Shown here in pieces: positions 24,451 through 36,051 of a DNA stretch of 64,000 nucleotides (its first letter is position 1; every line of letters begins with the position of its first letter). Origin of the DNA: Halichoerus grypus (lineage: Eukaryota; Chordata; Mammalia; Carnivora; Phocidae); NCBI RefSeq assembly GCF_964656455.1, contig NC_135726.1, forward strand, positions 23,447,168-23,511,167. The letters are read 5' to 3'. A program made the translations under genes and the position numbers. The notes under the pieces are model-generated. The model ran no database searches and was not told where the DNA came from. It saw nothing but the letters and a program-made list of their open reading frames with translations.

Positions 24451-24957
24451 GAAAGAGAAGTGGTTTAAAATTAGAAAGTATATGGACTCACGAGCAATGA
24501 CAAAAGGCTTGGTTGTTTAGTCAGGTTCCTGGAAGAAGAAAGATTACAAGTTTGAGACAAGGAGAACTGGAGTAGAATTACACGAATGGGTATATTAGAG
24601 TGAGCACAAAGTGTGAAGAACCTGAATTCAGAAGGCAATCACCACGGAAAAGAGAAATAAAACACCAAATATATAAATTAACTCAGTCCACTAAAATTAA
24701 CCAGTGTCTTGTTCACTGAACCCAATGCTAGCAAAATGGACTCATAAATATAGCATCTACATAAGCAATGGAGGATATACATGGGTATATCATATGCTCT
24801 GAAGACCAGGGCTTGTCTAGCTATTGCTGCCACTCAATCTCCAAACTGCCAGCACAAAGGTCAACACTGAATTCCAGCATTGTACCACCCCTCACCCAAC
24901 ACTTTATGACTAGTTGACTACATTGGATTTCTTCTACTTAAGAGAGTCAGGGATTTT

Positions 24958-24980
24958 TGTTGTTGTTGTTGTTGTTGTTT
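24958..24980 (+). repeat. (TTG)7 microsatellite
   Basis: Short TTG trinucleotide run interrupting the ERVL integrase-like segment. Confidence 0.95.
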
Positions 24981-25661
24981 TTCTTTCTTCTTTGACAGGA
25001 ATAGACATATATTCTGGGTATCAACTTGTCTTTCCTGCCTAGAGAGCATCAATGAGCACCACTATCCAGGGCTTATAAAGTGCTTGATCCATTCATTTAG
25101 CATCTCATATAGCAAGAGACTCATTTTACAGAAAAGAAGGTATGAGAGTGAACCATTTTCTATGGGATCCACTGTTCTTGTCGTATACTATATCATCCAT
25201 AAGCAGTGAGACTTAGAATGGCCTGTTAAAGCACAGATAAAGAGACAGCATAGATTAGTACTTCAAGAGACTGATAACCATCTTCTAGTATGTAGTAGAT
25301 ATTACGAAGCAAAGATCTGTATATGGTGTTCTATCCATATTAGTAAGAATTCATGGGTCTTGGAACCAAGGGATGGAAGAAGAGTAATCCTACTTACTAT
25401 TATTTCTAATGACCCCCTCAGAAAATAAGTATTTCCTATCCCTGTAAAATTGTGCTCTGCAGGTTTAGCATTCCCAATAGGATGATCTTTACATCACAGG
25501 ATAGAAAAAGAGTCACATATGAGTACTCCCTGGACACTTTGGGCCTTATTATGCATTGATGGCCATTACCTGTTAGTCTCTTCAAGGACTGCCTCAGCTA
25601 AGAATCAAAGCCCTCACCATATTTATATCCTTTCAGAGCTGGCCCACATCCAAGAACTATT

Positions 25662-25908
25662 TGATACATGATATAAAGGCCTTCCCATCTTGGTCCAAAT
25701 AAAACCAACTATGAAAAGCCATTCTAATTGCAGAGATTTCGGTGAAGTTAGCTGTGGTTCTAGTTAGGCCTGTATCACACTTAGACTTCTCTTACAAATA
25801 CCTTCTTTTTTTGTCTCCTTTGCAGGGATTTTGATCCCAAGAGCATTCTTTAATGGCATCTGGCATGCTAACTCTCTTACAGTCCACTTTTTGAAGATTT
25901 ATTTGTCT

Positions 25909-25940
<32 letters not shown>

Positions 25941-26119
25941 AAGCAAGCATGGGTTGGGGGAAGGGCAGAGGGAGAGGGAGAAACAGATTACCTGCTGAGT
26001 TCAGAGCCCTATGCAGGGCTCAATCCCAGGTCCTGAGATCATGACCTGAGCTGGAATCACCCTTATGGAGCCACCCAGGCAACTCTCACAGTCTGATTCT
26101 TAGGGAGGCCCAATCTTCA
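25662..26119 (+). mobile_element. 3' LTR of ERVL-class provirus, split by a SINE
   Basis: Alignable by eye to the 5' LTR at 22231-22472: start 'tgatacatgatataaaggcc', middle 'ttgatcccaagagcattctttaa', end 'cagtctgattcttagggaggcccaatct'. The SINE at 25885-26080 separates the last ~40 bp from the rest. No matching short host duplication found at the outer edges. Confidence 0.6.
25885..26080 (-). mobile_element. CAN-SINE (minus) in ERVL 3' LTR
   Basis: Left edge TTTTTGAAGATTTATTTGTCTGAGAG, GA-rich body (partly expanded GA run), right edge GAGCCACCCAGGC. Flanking duplication 'aactctcttacagtc' / 'aactctcacagtc' (25870-25884, 26081-26093) with an indel. Inserted after the provirus. Confidence 0.9.
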
Positions 26120-26413
26120 CTTATATCTTATTGTGTGGTGGTAAGGATTAAATGATATGATGTATGCAAAACATTTAGCATATTGTCACTAGTTAAATTC
26201 ACAGTTCAGAAACCACCAAATTAAAATAGTGTCTCAATAAATAAGCATTACTTTAGTTTACCCTTTATCCAAAGTTGCAATGTGAGAAATGTGTTTGTGT
26301 GCCTATGCATGTGGGTCTATGTGGTCTTTACTTGCAACTTTTGGTGCATGCAGGTCATGGTTTTCATACTGGACTTACTTATTTTTACATTGTACCCTCC
26401 AGGGAAGTCACCT

Positions 26414-26613
26414 GTATTTTTTTAAAATATTTTATTTATTTATTTGACAGACAGAGAGACAGTGAGAGAGGGAATACAAGCAGGGGTAGTGGAAGAAGGA
26501 GAAGCAGGCTTCCTGCCAAGCAGAGAGCCCACTGCGGGGCTCAATTCCAGGACCCTGGGATCATGATCTGAGCCGAAGGCAGATGCTTAAGGACTGAGCC
26601 ACCCAGGCGCCCT
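26414..26613 (-). mobile_element. CAN-SINE (minus), exact TSD
   Basis: Left TTTTTTTAAAATATTTTATTTATTTATTTGACAG, right CCACCCAGGCGCCCT. Exact duplication GGGAAGTCACCT at 26402-26413 and 26614-26625. Confidence 0.95.
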
Positions 26614-26625
26614 GGGAAGTCACCT

Positions 26626-27516
26626 TTAAAACCTCAGTTAAAAAATATATATATGTAACTATTCAACAAGATGGAAAATCAAATAAATTTGTGTGAGATA
26701 GATACTGATTGATATTCTTTTTCTTGGCTCAAATTTTGACAGAGATGGGGGTCTAAATAGATTTCAGAGGCCTGACTTTGTTTTTTTCCTAATCCTACTA
26801 GTGTCACTGTAGTAAATTCATGCCACCTGACATTGGAAACATTATACAGATTGATGTTTTTGATCTATAATTTCAGGATAGCTCCATGTTTATGTTAGAA
26901 CCAAAACAATATGTTCATTTTACTATGCTACATTGAGTAATTGTAATGTTTCTTAAAAGTTAAGCTGTTTATTTCCTAATTTCTATTTTGTTAGCTGAGT
27001 AGAAAACTATTCACATTCTTGCACTTGCAGAGTGTAAAATAAGTTAAGTCTTGATGGTCTTGCAAAATTATTTATCCCAATAATATGTCATTATTATATA
27101 TATATATTTCTTTCTAGATTCCTCCAAGTCCAAAGTCAGCTCATACTTTTTTGTTCCTTGTTTCTTTCTTCCATTTGTCCTTGTGTCTTTCTTCTTTTAT
27201 TGTTTTTAATTGAACATCTATTATCAGATGTTTCATTCAATTCTGGAGATACAAGTGTGTATCCATATTTGAGACAAGGGTGCAAGTATGGTGGATATTC
27301 TTTACTTTTTTATCTTTTTTTTTTTTTTTGTCAAAAGTGAGTCATATGGTAAAGACAGGTACCTTAGTGCTGCTTGACTCCTGCCCATTGCATAACTTGG
27401 GGAGATAATGAGATGTAGCCAAAGAAAAAGGAAGATAGGACTCTAGAAATTTAGGACTAAATCATCCGTTTCAAGCATTTGCTGAGCCTAAAGGGAGTAA
27501 AGACTCCTTGCAATGA
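26626..27516. other. AT-rich sequence, nothing recognised
   Basis: Contains short (TA)n runs at 26646-26656 and 27097-27107 and a T run near 27316-27329. No repeat family or gene structure supported. Confidence 0.45.
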
Positions 27517-27876
27517 TGTGATCGTTCATTTTATGTGTCACCTTACAGGGTGCTTTTGGATAAGATAAACATTTAAATCAGTGAACTCTGGGTAAAGCAG
27601 ATTACCCTCTCTAATGAGAACAGCCTCGTACCATTAATCCAAAAGCCTGAATTGAACAAAAAGATCGACCTTTGAGAGCAAGAGAAAATTCTCCAGAAGA
27701 ATGCCTTTGGACTTCATCTACACAACTGGGTCTCCTGCATCTCCAGCCTGCTAGACCGTGCAGACAGCAGACTAGCCAGCCTCCATGATGAGGTGAGGCA
27801 ATTCCTTATAATAAACCCCTTTATATATTCACACACACATCCTACTGGTTCTGTTTCTCTGGAGAACTGTAATACA
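27517..27876 (+). mobile_element. MLT2-like solo LTR (ERVL)
   Basis: Complete 360-bp element starting TGTG and ending ACA. It has the diagnostic order 'ataaacatttaaatcagtgaact', 'taaagcagattaccct', 'cctccatgatgaggtgaggcaattccttataataaa' (poly(A) signal) and 'ggttctgtttctctggagaac'. Flanked by aatga / aatgg, a near match to the expected 5-bp duplication. No internal region adjoins, so this is a solo LTR from LTR-LTR recombination. Confidence 0.8.
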
Positions 27877-28990
27877 AATGGTATTAGGTCAGAGGGGCCA
27901 CTTTCCTTCTTTTTAATCTCCTATATGTCCCAGCACTGGAGAGGTCACTGATAGCTAGTGAGAGAGGAAGTAAATGAGAAAGAGAGTTCTGCTTTGCTAG
28001 AATCTTTGGTCTACCAGGAATAGCCAAAGCAAAGCCAGTCCTAGTTAGACAGGTGGGAGAAATTTTCACCTTAAGAGAGGATTAAAATATTAATATAGGA
28101 CTGGATGAGTTCTGAATGAAGACTTTTACAGCAAAAATTGAGCATAGGACATTTTATTATCTAAAGTGAACAGAGAAGTGAGGCAGTCTGCAGGAGTTAT
28201 CGTGCAATAACAGAGGGAAAATTTAATTTCCCATACTGAATACATTTTAAAAGGAGAGTAGGATACAAAAAATAAAGTTATATTTTGATTACTTTCCACA
28301 AGTTTACTTGTTTAATATATCTGTTAGAGACATTTAGAAAACTGAATCAATTTTACATCGATGAGGAGCTAGGGAGAGTAAAGTAGAGCTAAATATTATT
28401 GCATCAGTTGCTTGAAGTGAATAGAGATATCATTAATAGAGAAGTTTCTACAAAAAGGCTGAGCTCACATTTGTAGATGCTGATCAAGACTAAAATGTCA
28501 ATTAGCATAAGTAAAACATAAATCTGGTATTTCCAGTTTGTACTTTTTCAAGCTGAAGTTTGAATACATATTTACTTTCATCTTTTCATTATTGATTCAG
28601 AAACATTTTTCCTATTATTCTATTTTCTGCCTTAGGAAAGTGCTCCCATTTATTGATACATCAGAGCTAAGAGGCCCCAAGTAAACATCACAGTAAAGAG
28701 GATTTTTACATTGTTGTGGTTGTTGTTGTTGTTGTTTTTCCTACTGCAATTTCCTTAGGAGAAGGTTTGGTAAGGAGAGAGAGAAAATAACTTGAAAAAG
28801 AATAAATACATAGAAAGAACTTGTAAAATACAAAATAAATAATGAAGAGAGGAAAACCAATCCCTTATCAATAAGAGTAAGAACAAGAATGGGAAAGTCA
28901 CATAAAACTAAGCTTTAATTTTATTTTTTAAAAAATTTCTCTGGTTTCTTAACCATAATTTTTCCACTGTCCTCAGTTTTTCCTGAATTA
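27877..28990. other. Unique sequence, (TTG)n at 28712-28737
   Basis: No repeat family apart from a TTG trinucleotide run at about 28712-28737. Confidence 0.45.
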
Positions 28991-28999
28991 TGAAAACAT

Positions 29000-29112
29000 A
29001 AAATAGCATTGTAGTACTGATTTCACAGTGTATATGTGTATTAAATCATCATGCTGTATACTTTAAATGTGTGTAATTTTATTTGGCAATTATACCTCAA
29101 TTAAGCTGGGGG
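29000..29112 (+). mobile_element. L1 3' end fragment (L1MA/L1MB age)
   Basis: 'cacagtgtatatgtgtattaaatcatcatgctgtatactttaaatgtgtgtaattttatttggcaattatacctcaattaagctgggg' in order is the 3' terminus of a mid-age mammalian L1, ending in a degenerate A-rich tail. Confidence 0.75.
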
Positions 29113-29309
29113 GAAAACAGAAAACAGCAACTTAACAGAGTATGCAGTTCTTACTTTAAGTGTGTACAGAAGTGTGAATATCTGTGGGAGTAACTAATCA
29201 CTACATTATCTTCAGTGTAACTACCACAATTACTTTTTTCTGGAGAATTGGTTTTTTTGTCCATACTTTCAAATTTATCCTTATGAAGGTTTTCACGCAC
29301 ATCTCTTTT

Positions 29310-31480
29310 TTACTTTTAACATCTTTTTTGAGATATAATTGATATGCGATAAAATGTACAGTTATAAGTCATATAACAAGTTTTGTTTTGTGTATACACT
29401 TAACCATCACCAAATCCAAATAATGAACATTTCTATCATCCCAAAAGTTTGCTGGTGGCCCTGTCATCTCTCCCTCCTACTTCCCACTCGCTCATCTCTC
29501 CAGGTCATCCCTCCCATTCATTTATTTTCTGTCAGGATAGACTGTTTTGCATTCTCTAAAATCAGATATAAATAGAGCAATACTGTATATACACTTATTC
29601 TCTTACTTGTAATAATTATTTTGAGATTCATCCATATTGGGGCATTTATCAATAGTCCATTTTATAAATTATTGCTGAGTATTGAATACATATATCAAAA
29701 GGTTTTCTCCCCATTCACCTATCAATGGACATTTGGGCTGTTCCCAATTTTTGGCTATTATAACTGAAGCTGCGATAATTATTCTTGTACTAGTCTTTGT
29801 ACAGCTCTTTTCTTTCATTTCTTTTAGGTAAATACCTAGGAGTGGAATGACTGAGTCACATGACAGGTGTATGTTTAACTTTTTAAGAAACTGACAAGAT
29901 ATTTTCTAAAGTGGTTCTACTTTACATTCCTATAGTAGTTTATGAGAGTTCCAGTTTCTCTATAACCTCACCAACACTTGGTACAATCATTTTAGATTTT
30001 TCTGGGTTTTGTTTTTGTTTTTGTTTTTTAATTTTAGCATTCAGACAGGTCTATCTCATTGTAACTTTTAATTGTAGTATTTTAGTGGTGAATGATGTTG
30101 AGCATCTTTTCCTGTGCTTTTGTGCTATCCATATATCTTTGGTAAAATGTTCACATATTTTGGCCACTTTTTACTTCATTTCCCTTTTTACTGCATTTTG
30201 AAATTAAGGTTCTGGAAGTAAGTCCTTTATCAGATATTTGTTTTGCAAATTTTCTCCCAGTCTGTGATTTGCCTTTTTCTTCTCGTTACAGTGCCTTTTA
30301 AAGATCATAAGGTTTTAGTTTTGATGGAATCCATTTTATCAGTTTGTTCATTAATGGACCATGTTTGGCTGATATCAAGTCTGAGAAAACTTTACCTGTC
30401 TCAAGGTCACCATTTTTCATCTACGCTTTTTTCCATAAATTTTATAGTTTTAGGATTTACATATAAATCTATGATTTGTTTTGAGTTAATTTCTGTATAT
30501 AATGTAAGACACAAAATGAAGTTCATGTATATATATGAAAAATAGGATATGTGCATGTGCGTGTATATATATATGTGTGTACATGTGGACACACGTCCCA
30601 TTTTTTCAGGACAAATTGTTGCAAAACTATCCTTTCCTTACTTAAACACCTTTCCTTATTGAAATGCATCTTTATAAAGAATCAGTTGTTCCTATGTACT
30701 CAAGGTACTATTCTTGGACTTTCTATTCTGTCCCACTGATCATTTTGTTTATATTTGCTTATAATTTCTTAATTATGGTAGCCTTATAATACTTCTTGAA
30801 ATCAGCTAGCGTGAGCCCTGCAACTTTGGTCTTCTTTTTAAATGCTGTTTTGCAATCTATATCTATTGCATTTTAATATTAATTTTAGAATTGGTTTAAC
30901 AACTTTAACAGTAATAGCAAAAAGGCCTTTTTTTGATTGTGATTAGGATTGAATTTAATCTAGAGATCCGTTTCAGAAGTATCTATATCAACAATATTGA
31001 CTCTTCCAAGTCAGGAATAAATAAATATATTTATTTAGGTATTCTTTAGTTTATCTCAGCAACATTTTAAACATTTTGAGTAAAGGTATAAAGATCGTTG
31101 ACATCTTTTATCAAAATTATCCCTAATATTTTATATTTTATAAATAGTATTTTTAAATTTGGATTGATGATTATTTGCTGTTAGTATATACAGAAATGCA
31201 CCTGATTTTGAATATACATCTTCTATCTTGCAACTTTGCTACACTCCCTTATTAGTTCTAATACGTTTTTGTAGGTCTAATTGCCTTTCCTACATAAATA
31301 ATCATGCAGTCTGAGCATAAAGACAGATTTAAATCACTTTTTCAAATATAGATGAATTTTTATCTTTTTTGTGTGTGTCTTCTTGTTCAAGTTAGAACCT
31401 CCAGTATAAATTCCATAGAAGAGATGAGAGCAGACATCCTTGTCTTGTTTCCAAGCTTAAGAAGAAAGACTTTAGCACTT
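29310..31480 (-). mobile_element. Old L1 (L1M), minus strand, 3' UTR through mid ORF2
   Basis: 3' UTR-like 'tttgagatataattgatatgcgataaaatg' at the left, then a continuous reverse-complement ORF2 stretch: 'acatttgggctgttcccaatttttggctattat', 'aggtaaatacctaggagtggaatgac', 'ggactttctattctgtcccactgatc', 'gcagacatccttgtcttg'. Translation is broken throughout. The 5' half is missing, and the copy ends near 31480 where an unrelated duplicated segment begins. Confidence 0.8.
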
Positions 31481-31491
31481 TAAAAATATTG

Positions 31492-31678
31492 TTATTTACA
31501 TAGATTTTATTCTTAAATTTACTAGTGAAGTATGACTTGGTGTTCTCAAATAATTAAATATCCTCCTCATGTTCCAATAAATGAAACAAGTCTTTGCAAG
31601 TTTTAAAATATTGTGGCTGAAATAATTCTAGGATCAGAAAGTTATTACACAGATCGAAGTTTCTCATTATCCAGTTTT
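31492..31678 (+). repeat. Copy A of a ~180-bp direct repeat
   Basis: Starts TTATTTACATAGATTTTATT and matches 34652-34835 in the same orientation with about a dozen differences (roughly 93% by eye). Copy A's right end coincides with the insertion site of the L1 at 31679-33029. Not assigned to a known family. Confidence 0.9.
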
Positions 31679-33029
31679 GTTTTTTTTTTTGATGTAGTGT
31701 TCCATGACTCATTGTTTGCATGGAACACCCAGTGCTCCATGCAATACGTGCCCTCCTTAATACCACCCATCACCAGGCTAAGCCATCCCCCACCTCCTTC
31801 CCCTCTAAAACCCTCAGTTTGTTTCCTGGAGTCCATAGTCTCTCATGGTTTGTCTCCCCCTCTGATTTCCCTCCCCCTTCATTTTTCCCTTCCTTCTCCT
31901 AATGTCCCCCATGCTATTCCTTATGTTCCACAAATAAGTGAAACCATATGATAATTGACTTTCTCTGCTTGACTTATTTCACTTAGCATAATCTCCTCCA
32001 GGCCCATCCATGTTGATGTAAAAGCTGGGTATTCATCCTTTCTGATGGCTGAGTAATATTCCATTGTATATATGGACCACATCTTCTTTATCCATTCGTC
32101 TGTTGAAGGGCAGCTCGGCTCTTTCCACAGTTTGGCTACTGTGGACATTGCTGCTATGAACATTAGGGTGCATATGGCCCTTCTTTTCACTACATCTGTG
32201 TCTTTGGGATAAATACCTAGTAGTGCAATTGCTGGGTCATAGGGTAGCTCTATTTTTAACTTTTTGAGGAACCTCCACACTGTTTTCCAAAGAGGGTGTA
32301 CCAACTTGTATTCCCATCAACAGTGTAAGAGAGTTCCCCTTTGTCCACAGCCTCTCCAACATTTGTTGTTTCTTGCCTTGTCAATTTTTGCCATTCTAAC
32401 TGGTGTAAGGTGGTATCTCAATGTGGTTTTGATTTGAATTTCCCTGATGCCTAATGATGTTGTACATTTTGTCATGTGTCTGTTAGCCATTTGTATGTCT
32501 TCTTCAGAGAAGTGTCTGTTCATGTGTTCTGCCCATTTTTTGACTTTGTTTTTTGGGTGTTGAGTTTGAGAAGTTCTTTATAGATCTTGGATACCAGCCC
32601 TTTATCTGTAGTGTCATTTGCAAATATCTTCTCCCATTCTGTGGGTTGCCTCTTTGTTTTGTTGACTGTTTCCTTTGCTGTGCAAAAGCTTTACCTTGAT
32701 GAAGTCCCAAAAGTTAATTTTTCCTTTTGGAGATGCCTTTGGAGACATTGCTGTGGATGTCGAAGAGGTTACTGCCTATGTTCTCCTCTAGGAGTTTGAT
32801 GGATTCCTATCTCACAATGAAGTCTTTCATCCATTTAGAGTTTATCTTTGTGTATGGTGTAAGAGAATGGTCGAGTTTCATTCTTCTGTATACAGCTGTC
32901 CAATTTTCCCAGCACCATTTATTGAAGAGACTGTCTTTTTTCCATCGGATAATTTTTCCTGCTTTGTCGAAGATTAGTTGACCATAGAGTTGAGGGTCCA
33001 TACCTGGTCTCTCTATTCTGTTCCATCGA
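31679..33029 (-). mobile_element. Carnivore L1, 5'-truncated (minus)
   Basis: T run (poly(A) tail) at the left, then the carnivore-type 3' UTR ('ttccatgactcattgtttgcatggaacacccagtgctccatg', 'cccatcaccaggctaagcc'), then ORF2 3' sequence to about 33029. About 1.35 kb of a ~6 kb element. Target-site duplication, diverged: 'tctcattatccagtttt' (31662-31678) and 'tctcattgtcctgttct' (33030-33046). Confidence 0.9.
31920..33001 (-). pseudogene. L1 ORF2 C-terminal remnant, broken
   Basis: Minus-strand translation gives the C-terminal part of L1 ORF2p (endonuclease/reverse transcriptase of the LINE-1 retrotransposon), downstream of the catalytic RT core. The segment 31921-32304 carries the conserved '[19 protein letters not shown]' block, and the upstream Cys-rich [14 protein letters not shown] motif lies just above 32320. 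The frame is broken: an in-frame TGA at 32317-32319 replaces a Trp codon of the Cys-rich region, there is a frameshift between about 32504 and 32523, and further stops lie upstream of 32710. The N-terminal endonuclease and RT domains are absent because of 5' truncation. Not functional. Confidence 0.9.
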
Positions 33030-33046
33030 TCTCATTGTCCTGTTCT

Positions 33047-34520
33047 AAAGAGAAAACATATTTTCCTTATCTTTATTCCTTTGTATATAATGTCTTTTTT
33101 TTCTCTGACTCCTTTTAAGGTTTTCTCCTTCTTACTGCTTTTGAACATTTTGATTATGATGTACCTGTAGTTTTTGGCAATGTTTACTGTGCTTGATGTT
33201 CTTGGAGGCTCTTGGATCCATAATTTAATGATTTTCTTCAAATTTTGAAGAAAAAAAAAAAACACAAAACCCTGATCATTTCTTCAAATATTTTTTCTCT
33301 CTCTCCCTCTTTTAGTCTTTCACCAAGTACATTTAAACATATATTAATATTGACTGCTTGAAGTAGTACCACAACTCCCTAATGCCTCTTCTAACTCTTT
33401 TGCTCTTTTTACTTTGTGTTTTAATTTCATATAGGTTACATTTCTGTGTTTTCCAGCTTGCTAATTTTTTCTTTTGCAATATCTAATCATTGTTTATTCC
33501 CATCCAGTGAATATTTCCTACCAGACACTGTAAATTTCTTCTCTGGAATTTTAAGTTGACTATCTCATAAATTTACTTAATTTTTTGAACATATCAGGTA
33601 CAGTTATAATAGGTATTTTAACCTTCTTGTCAGCTAATTCTAACATCTTTGGGAGTCCTGGGTTGGCTCAGATTAACCATCTTTTCTCATTATTTTTTTG
33701 CTTCTTTTCAAGCCTGATAATTTTTGGAAGGATGCCAAGCACTGTTAAGTTTTACTTTGTTGAGTGCTGGATATATTCATTACTGTAAATGTTCTTGAGC
33801 TTTGTTCTGGGATTCAGTGAAGTCACTTGGAAACAGCTTGGTATTTTTGTGTCTTGTTTTAGATATGTTAGCCAGGATTACAGCAGCATTCAGTCTTGGG
33901 ATAATTTCTCTATTTTAATCAGGCAAAACCTTTTTTGTAGTCTAATGCCACATGAATCATGAGTTTGTCCAATTTAGCTAGTGGAAATAGGCACTAATCC
34001 TGGTCCAGTGTGAGTACTCAGCATTGCTACCTTTAATCCTTTCAGGTGGCGATTCTTTGTCAAGCCTTGGGTAGGTGCCTCACATGCATTTCCTTGAACA
34101 AAATTCAGCTGAATACTTCCATGTGATTCTCAGCAGCTCATCAGAGTTCTCTTCCTGTGTAGCTCTCTCCTCTCTAATAGTCCTGAACATCCTAGCTACC
34201 TTGATCTCTCTGTACTCTCAGTTATGCCCTTCAACTCAGGGAGTCACTGAGCTCTGCACGGATTTCCCCTCCCTTTTCTGTGGCCTTTAAACTCTCTCAG
34301 TGCAGTAAGCTGAGACAATCATAGGGCTAATCTTGATTGTTTCTCATATGTCAGGGATCATGATCCTTCATTGTCTGATATCCATTTTCTTAAAAAATAT
34401 TGTTTCATGTATTTTATCTGTATTTTTCTTTTTTTTTTCAGATAAGAGAGTAAATCTGGTTCACTCCATCTCGGTAAGAAGTGATGTTCTTTCAACTACT
34501 TTTGAAATTAAGTGAAAACT
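33047..34520 (-). repeat. Old repeat-derived sequence, L1-like non-coding part (unassigned)
   Basis: Contains passages familiar from old mammalian L1-related sequence ('atttcttcaaatattttttctctctctccct', 'gagctttgttctgggattcagtgaagtcacttgg', 'gtagctctctcctctctaatagtcctgaacatcctagctaccttg', 'gagggtaaatctggttcactccatctcgg'-like end). It could be the 5' part of the minus-strand L1 at 29310-31480 with the middle deleted. Class uncertain. Confidence 0.4.
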
Positions 34521-34651
34521 AATCTGGCGCTAACATCAGAAAAATCAGAAACATCTAAACATCCTTGCAACAGTTACAGAAAACATGGTTAGTCCTTCTA
34601 ACTAGCATATTTAGAGATAAGTTGGCAAAGGCAAAAGGGATAGATGATAAT

Positions 34652-34835
34652 TTATTTACATAGATTTTATTCTTAGATTTACTAGTGAAGTATGACTTTG
34701 TGTTCTCAAAAAACTAAATATCCTCCTTATGTTCCAATAAATGAAGCAAGTCTTTGCAAGTTTTAAAATATTGTGGCTGAAATAATTCTAGGATCAGAAA
34801 AGTTATTGACACGGATCAAAGTTTCTTATTGTCCG
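34652..34835 (+). repeat. Copy B of the ~180-bp direct repeat
   Basis: Same orientation as 31492-31678. Similarity starts at TTATTTACATAG and ends near TTATTGTCC. Flanks of A and B differ on both sides, so this is not a long tandem duplication. Confidence 0.9.
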
Positions 34836-35640
34836 TCTTCTCCCTGACCTCAATAAATTTGAAAGGGTTTGCTACCTGTGAGATTTAAGGTAAATGCAGT
34901 ATGTATGTATTTGCATTTATGACTCTGTGTGTATGTACTTATTTATATTCTCATATACTTTTATTTTCTTTTATATTCAACTTGATGATACCTATAGTCT
35001 GGTCCACACTGTGTGGGGGGAAAATGCACCTAATTTGGATTGATATGGAACTCACCAGAAATTCAGCTTTTAAATACTGCTTTTCTAGTTTATGGAGTAT
35101 TCAAAAGCAGGCTATGCTGGGAGAAACAATACTTAAAGAGATTTGCTGGATGGATGCACAGTTTGAAGTAGTAAAAAATCTATCACTGAGTAAAGTCAGG
35201 TCATTTAAGAATCATGTTCTCTTTATATTATATTCTGATGAATGACTTTTAATGGATTTGGCACTGAGTTTGGGCCAATGGCTCTTATTATAAAATATTA
35301 TAGATACATTTCCATGAAATTCAGCACTGTTTATTATAAAGGTGTTATTAAAGATGTTCATTAATTGCACATTGTCCTACTTAGGAGAAATTACTTTCAG
35401 ATCTGAATGTCCAGGATAGCAGGCAACTGGTTTCTTTTTATTCTTATGGATAAGGCTAGTCTTCTCATTGATCATTATAGTTTCTGCCATCTACACACAA
35501 GCTGTTAGACATCTTGGAGAAAAAAATGCAGACCACAAAAGACAAGCAGAGAAATTTTATAACATTGATTTTAATTAAAAAACTTATTCTAATGAATCTA
35601 TCTTATTGCTTATAAAAGATAAGTAGGGTGCTGCCCAGAG
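34836..35640. other. No recognised element
   Basis: AT-rich. The longest open frame (114 codons, 34901-35245 plus) has no recognisable domain and AT-driven composition, so I do not call it a gene. Confidence 0.45.
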
Positions 35641-35644
35641 TTAC

Positions 35645-36051
35645 TCCCTCAGTGTGGGAGGACTCAGTCTCCCAGTCTTCTGGGATTATTGATGACTGAA
35701 ACATTTTGTCTGACCTCCTTTCCAGGAATTCCTTTTGGTCAAAGAGACCCACTTTACCCAAGTCCATGCCTCCTTCCTAAAGGCAACTCATGTCAAATGA
35801 TTAATCAATACAAGAATATAAAGGCCTGGAAAACTTTTCTCAGTTTTTATAACTCTGAAGGATCATCTCAGATTCAGAACTCCCTAAGGGTTCAGATGAG
35901 GCCCTTTTTTTGCAACTGCATCCCAATTCAACTTTTCTCTCTACACAATCCTCTTTTCTCTACTCCACTATAGATGTTGATACTAAAACCAATCACCAAT
36001 AAAATTCCTGCATACAGATGCTTATCTCAGAGCCTATTTCTTATATTGGCA
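35645..36051 (+). mobile_element. LTR of a second ERVL-like element
   Basis: The right end ('atagatgttgatactaaaaccaatcacc', 'attcctgcatacagatgcttatctcagagcctatttctta', ending in CA at 36051) follows the ERVL-group LTR 3' pattern seen at 22231-22472. The left border is uncertain. Confidence 0.5.

Larger units (their letters stand above)
22473..25661 (+). pseudogene. ERVL-class endogenous retrovirus internal region, decayed gag-pol
   Basis: Between two related LTRs. Nucleotide-level resemblance to mammalian ERVL runs in the right order: a gag-like part (about 22480-23000), an RNase H-like part of pol (about 23990-24640, split by a SINE), an integrase-like part (about 24880-25400) and a dUTPase-like tail (about 25400-25600). 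All frames are interrupted by stops and small indels, and a TTG microsatellite (24958-24980) sits inside the integrase-like region. With the SINE removed, about 3.0 kb remains, shorter than a complete ERVL interior, so segments including much of gag and reverse transcriptase are missing. No protein can be made from it. Confidence 0.65.

Noticed and set aside
24958..24980. Regular short repeats considered as CRISPR-like
   Set aside because: A plain TTG microsatellite without spacers, in a mammalian genome.
31920..32523. L1 ORF2-like proteins as possible active reverse transcriptase genes
   Set aside because: Both L1 copies are 5'-truncated and lack the endonuclease and RT catalytic domains. 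This one also carries stops and a frameshift.
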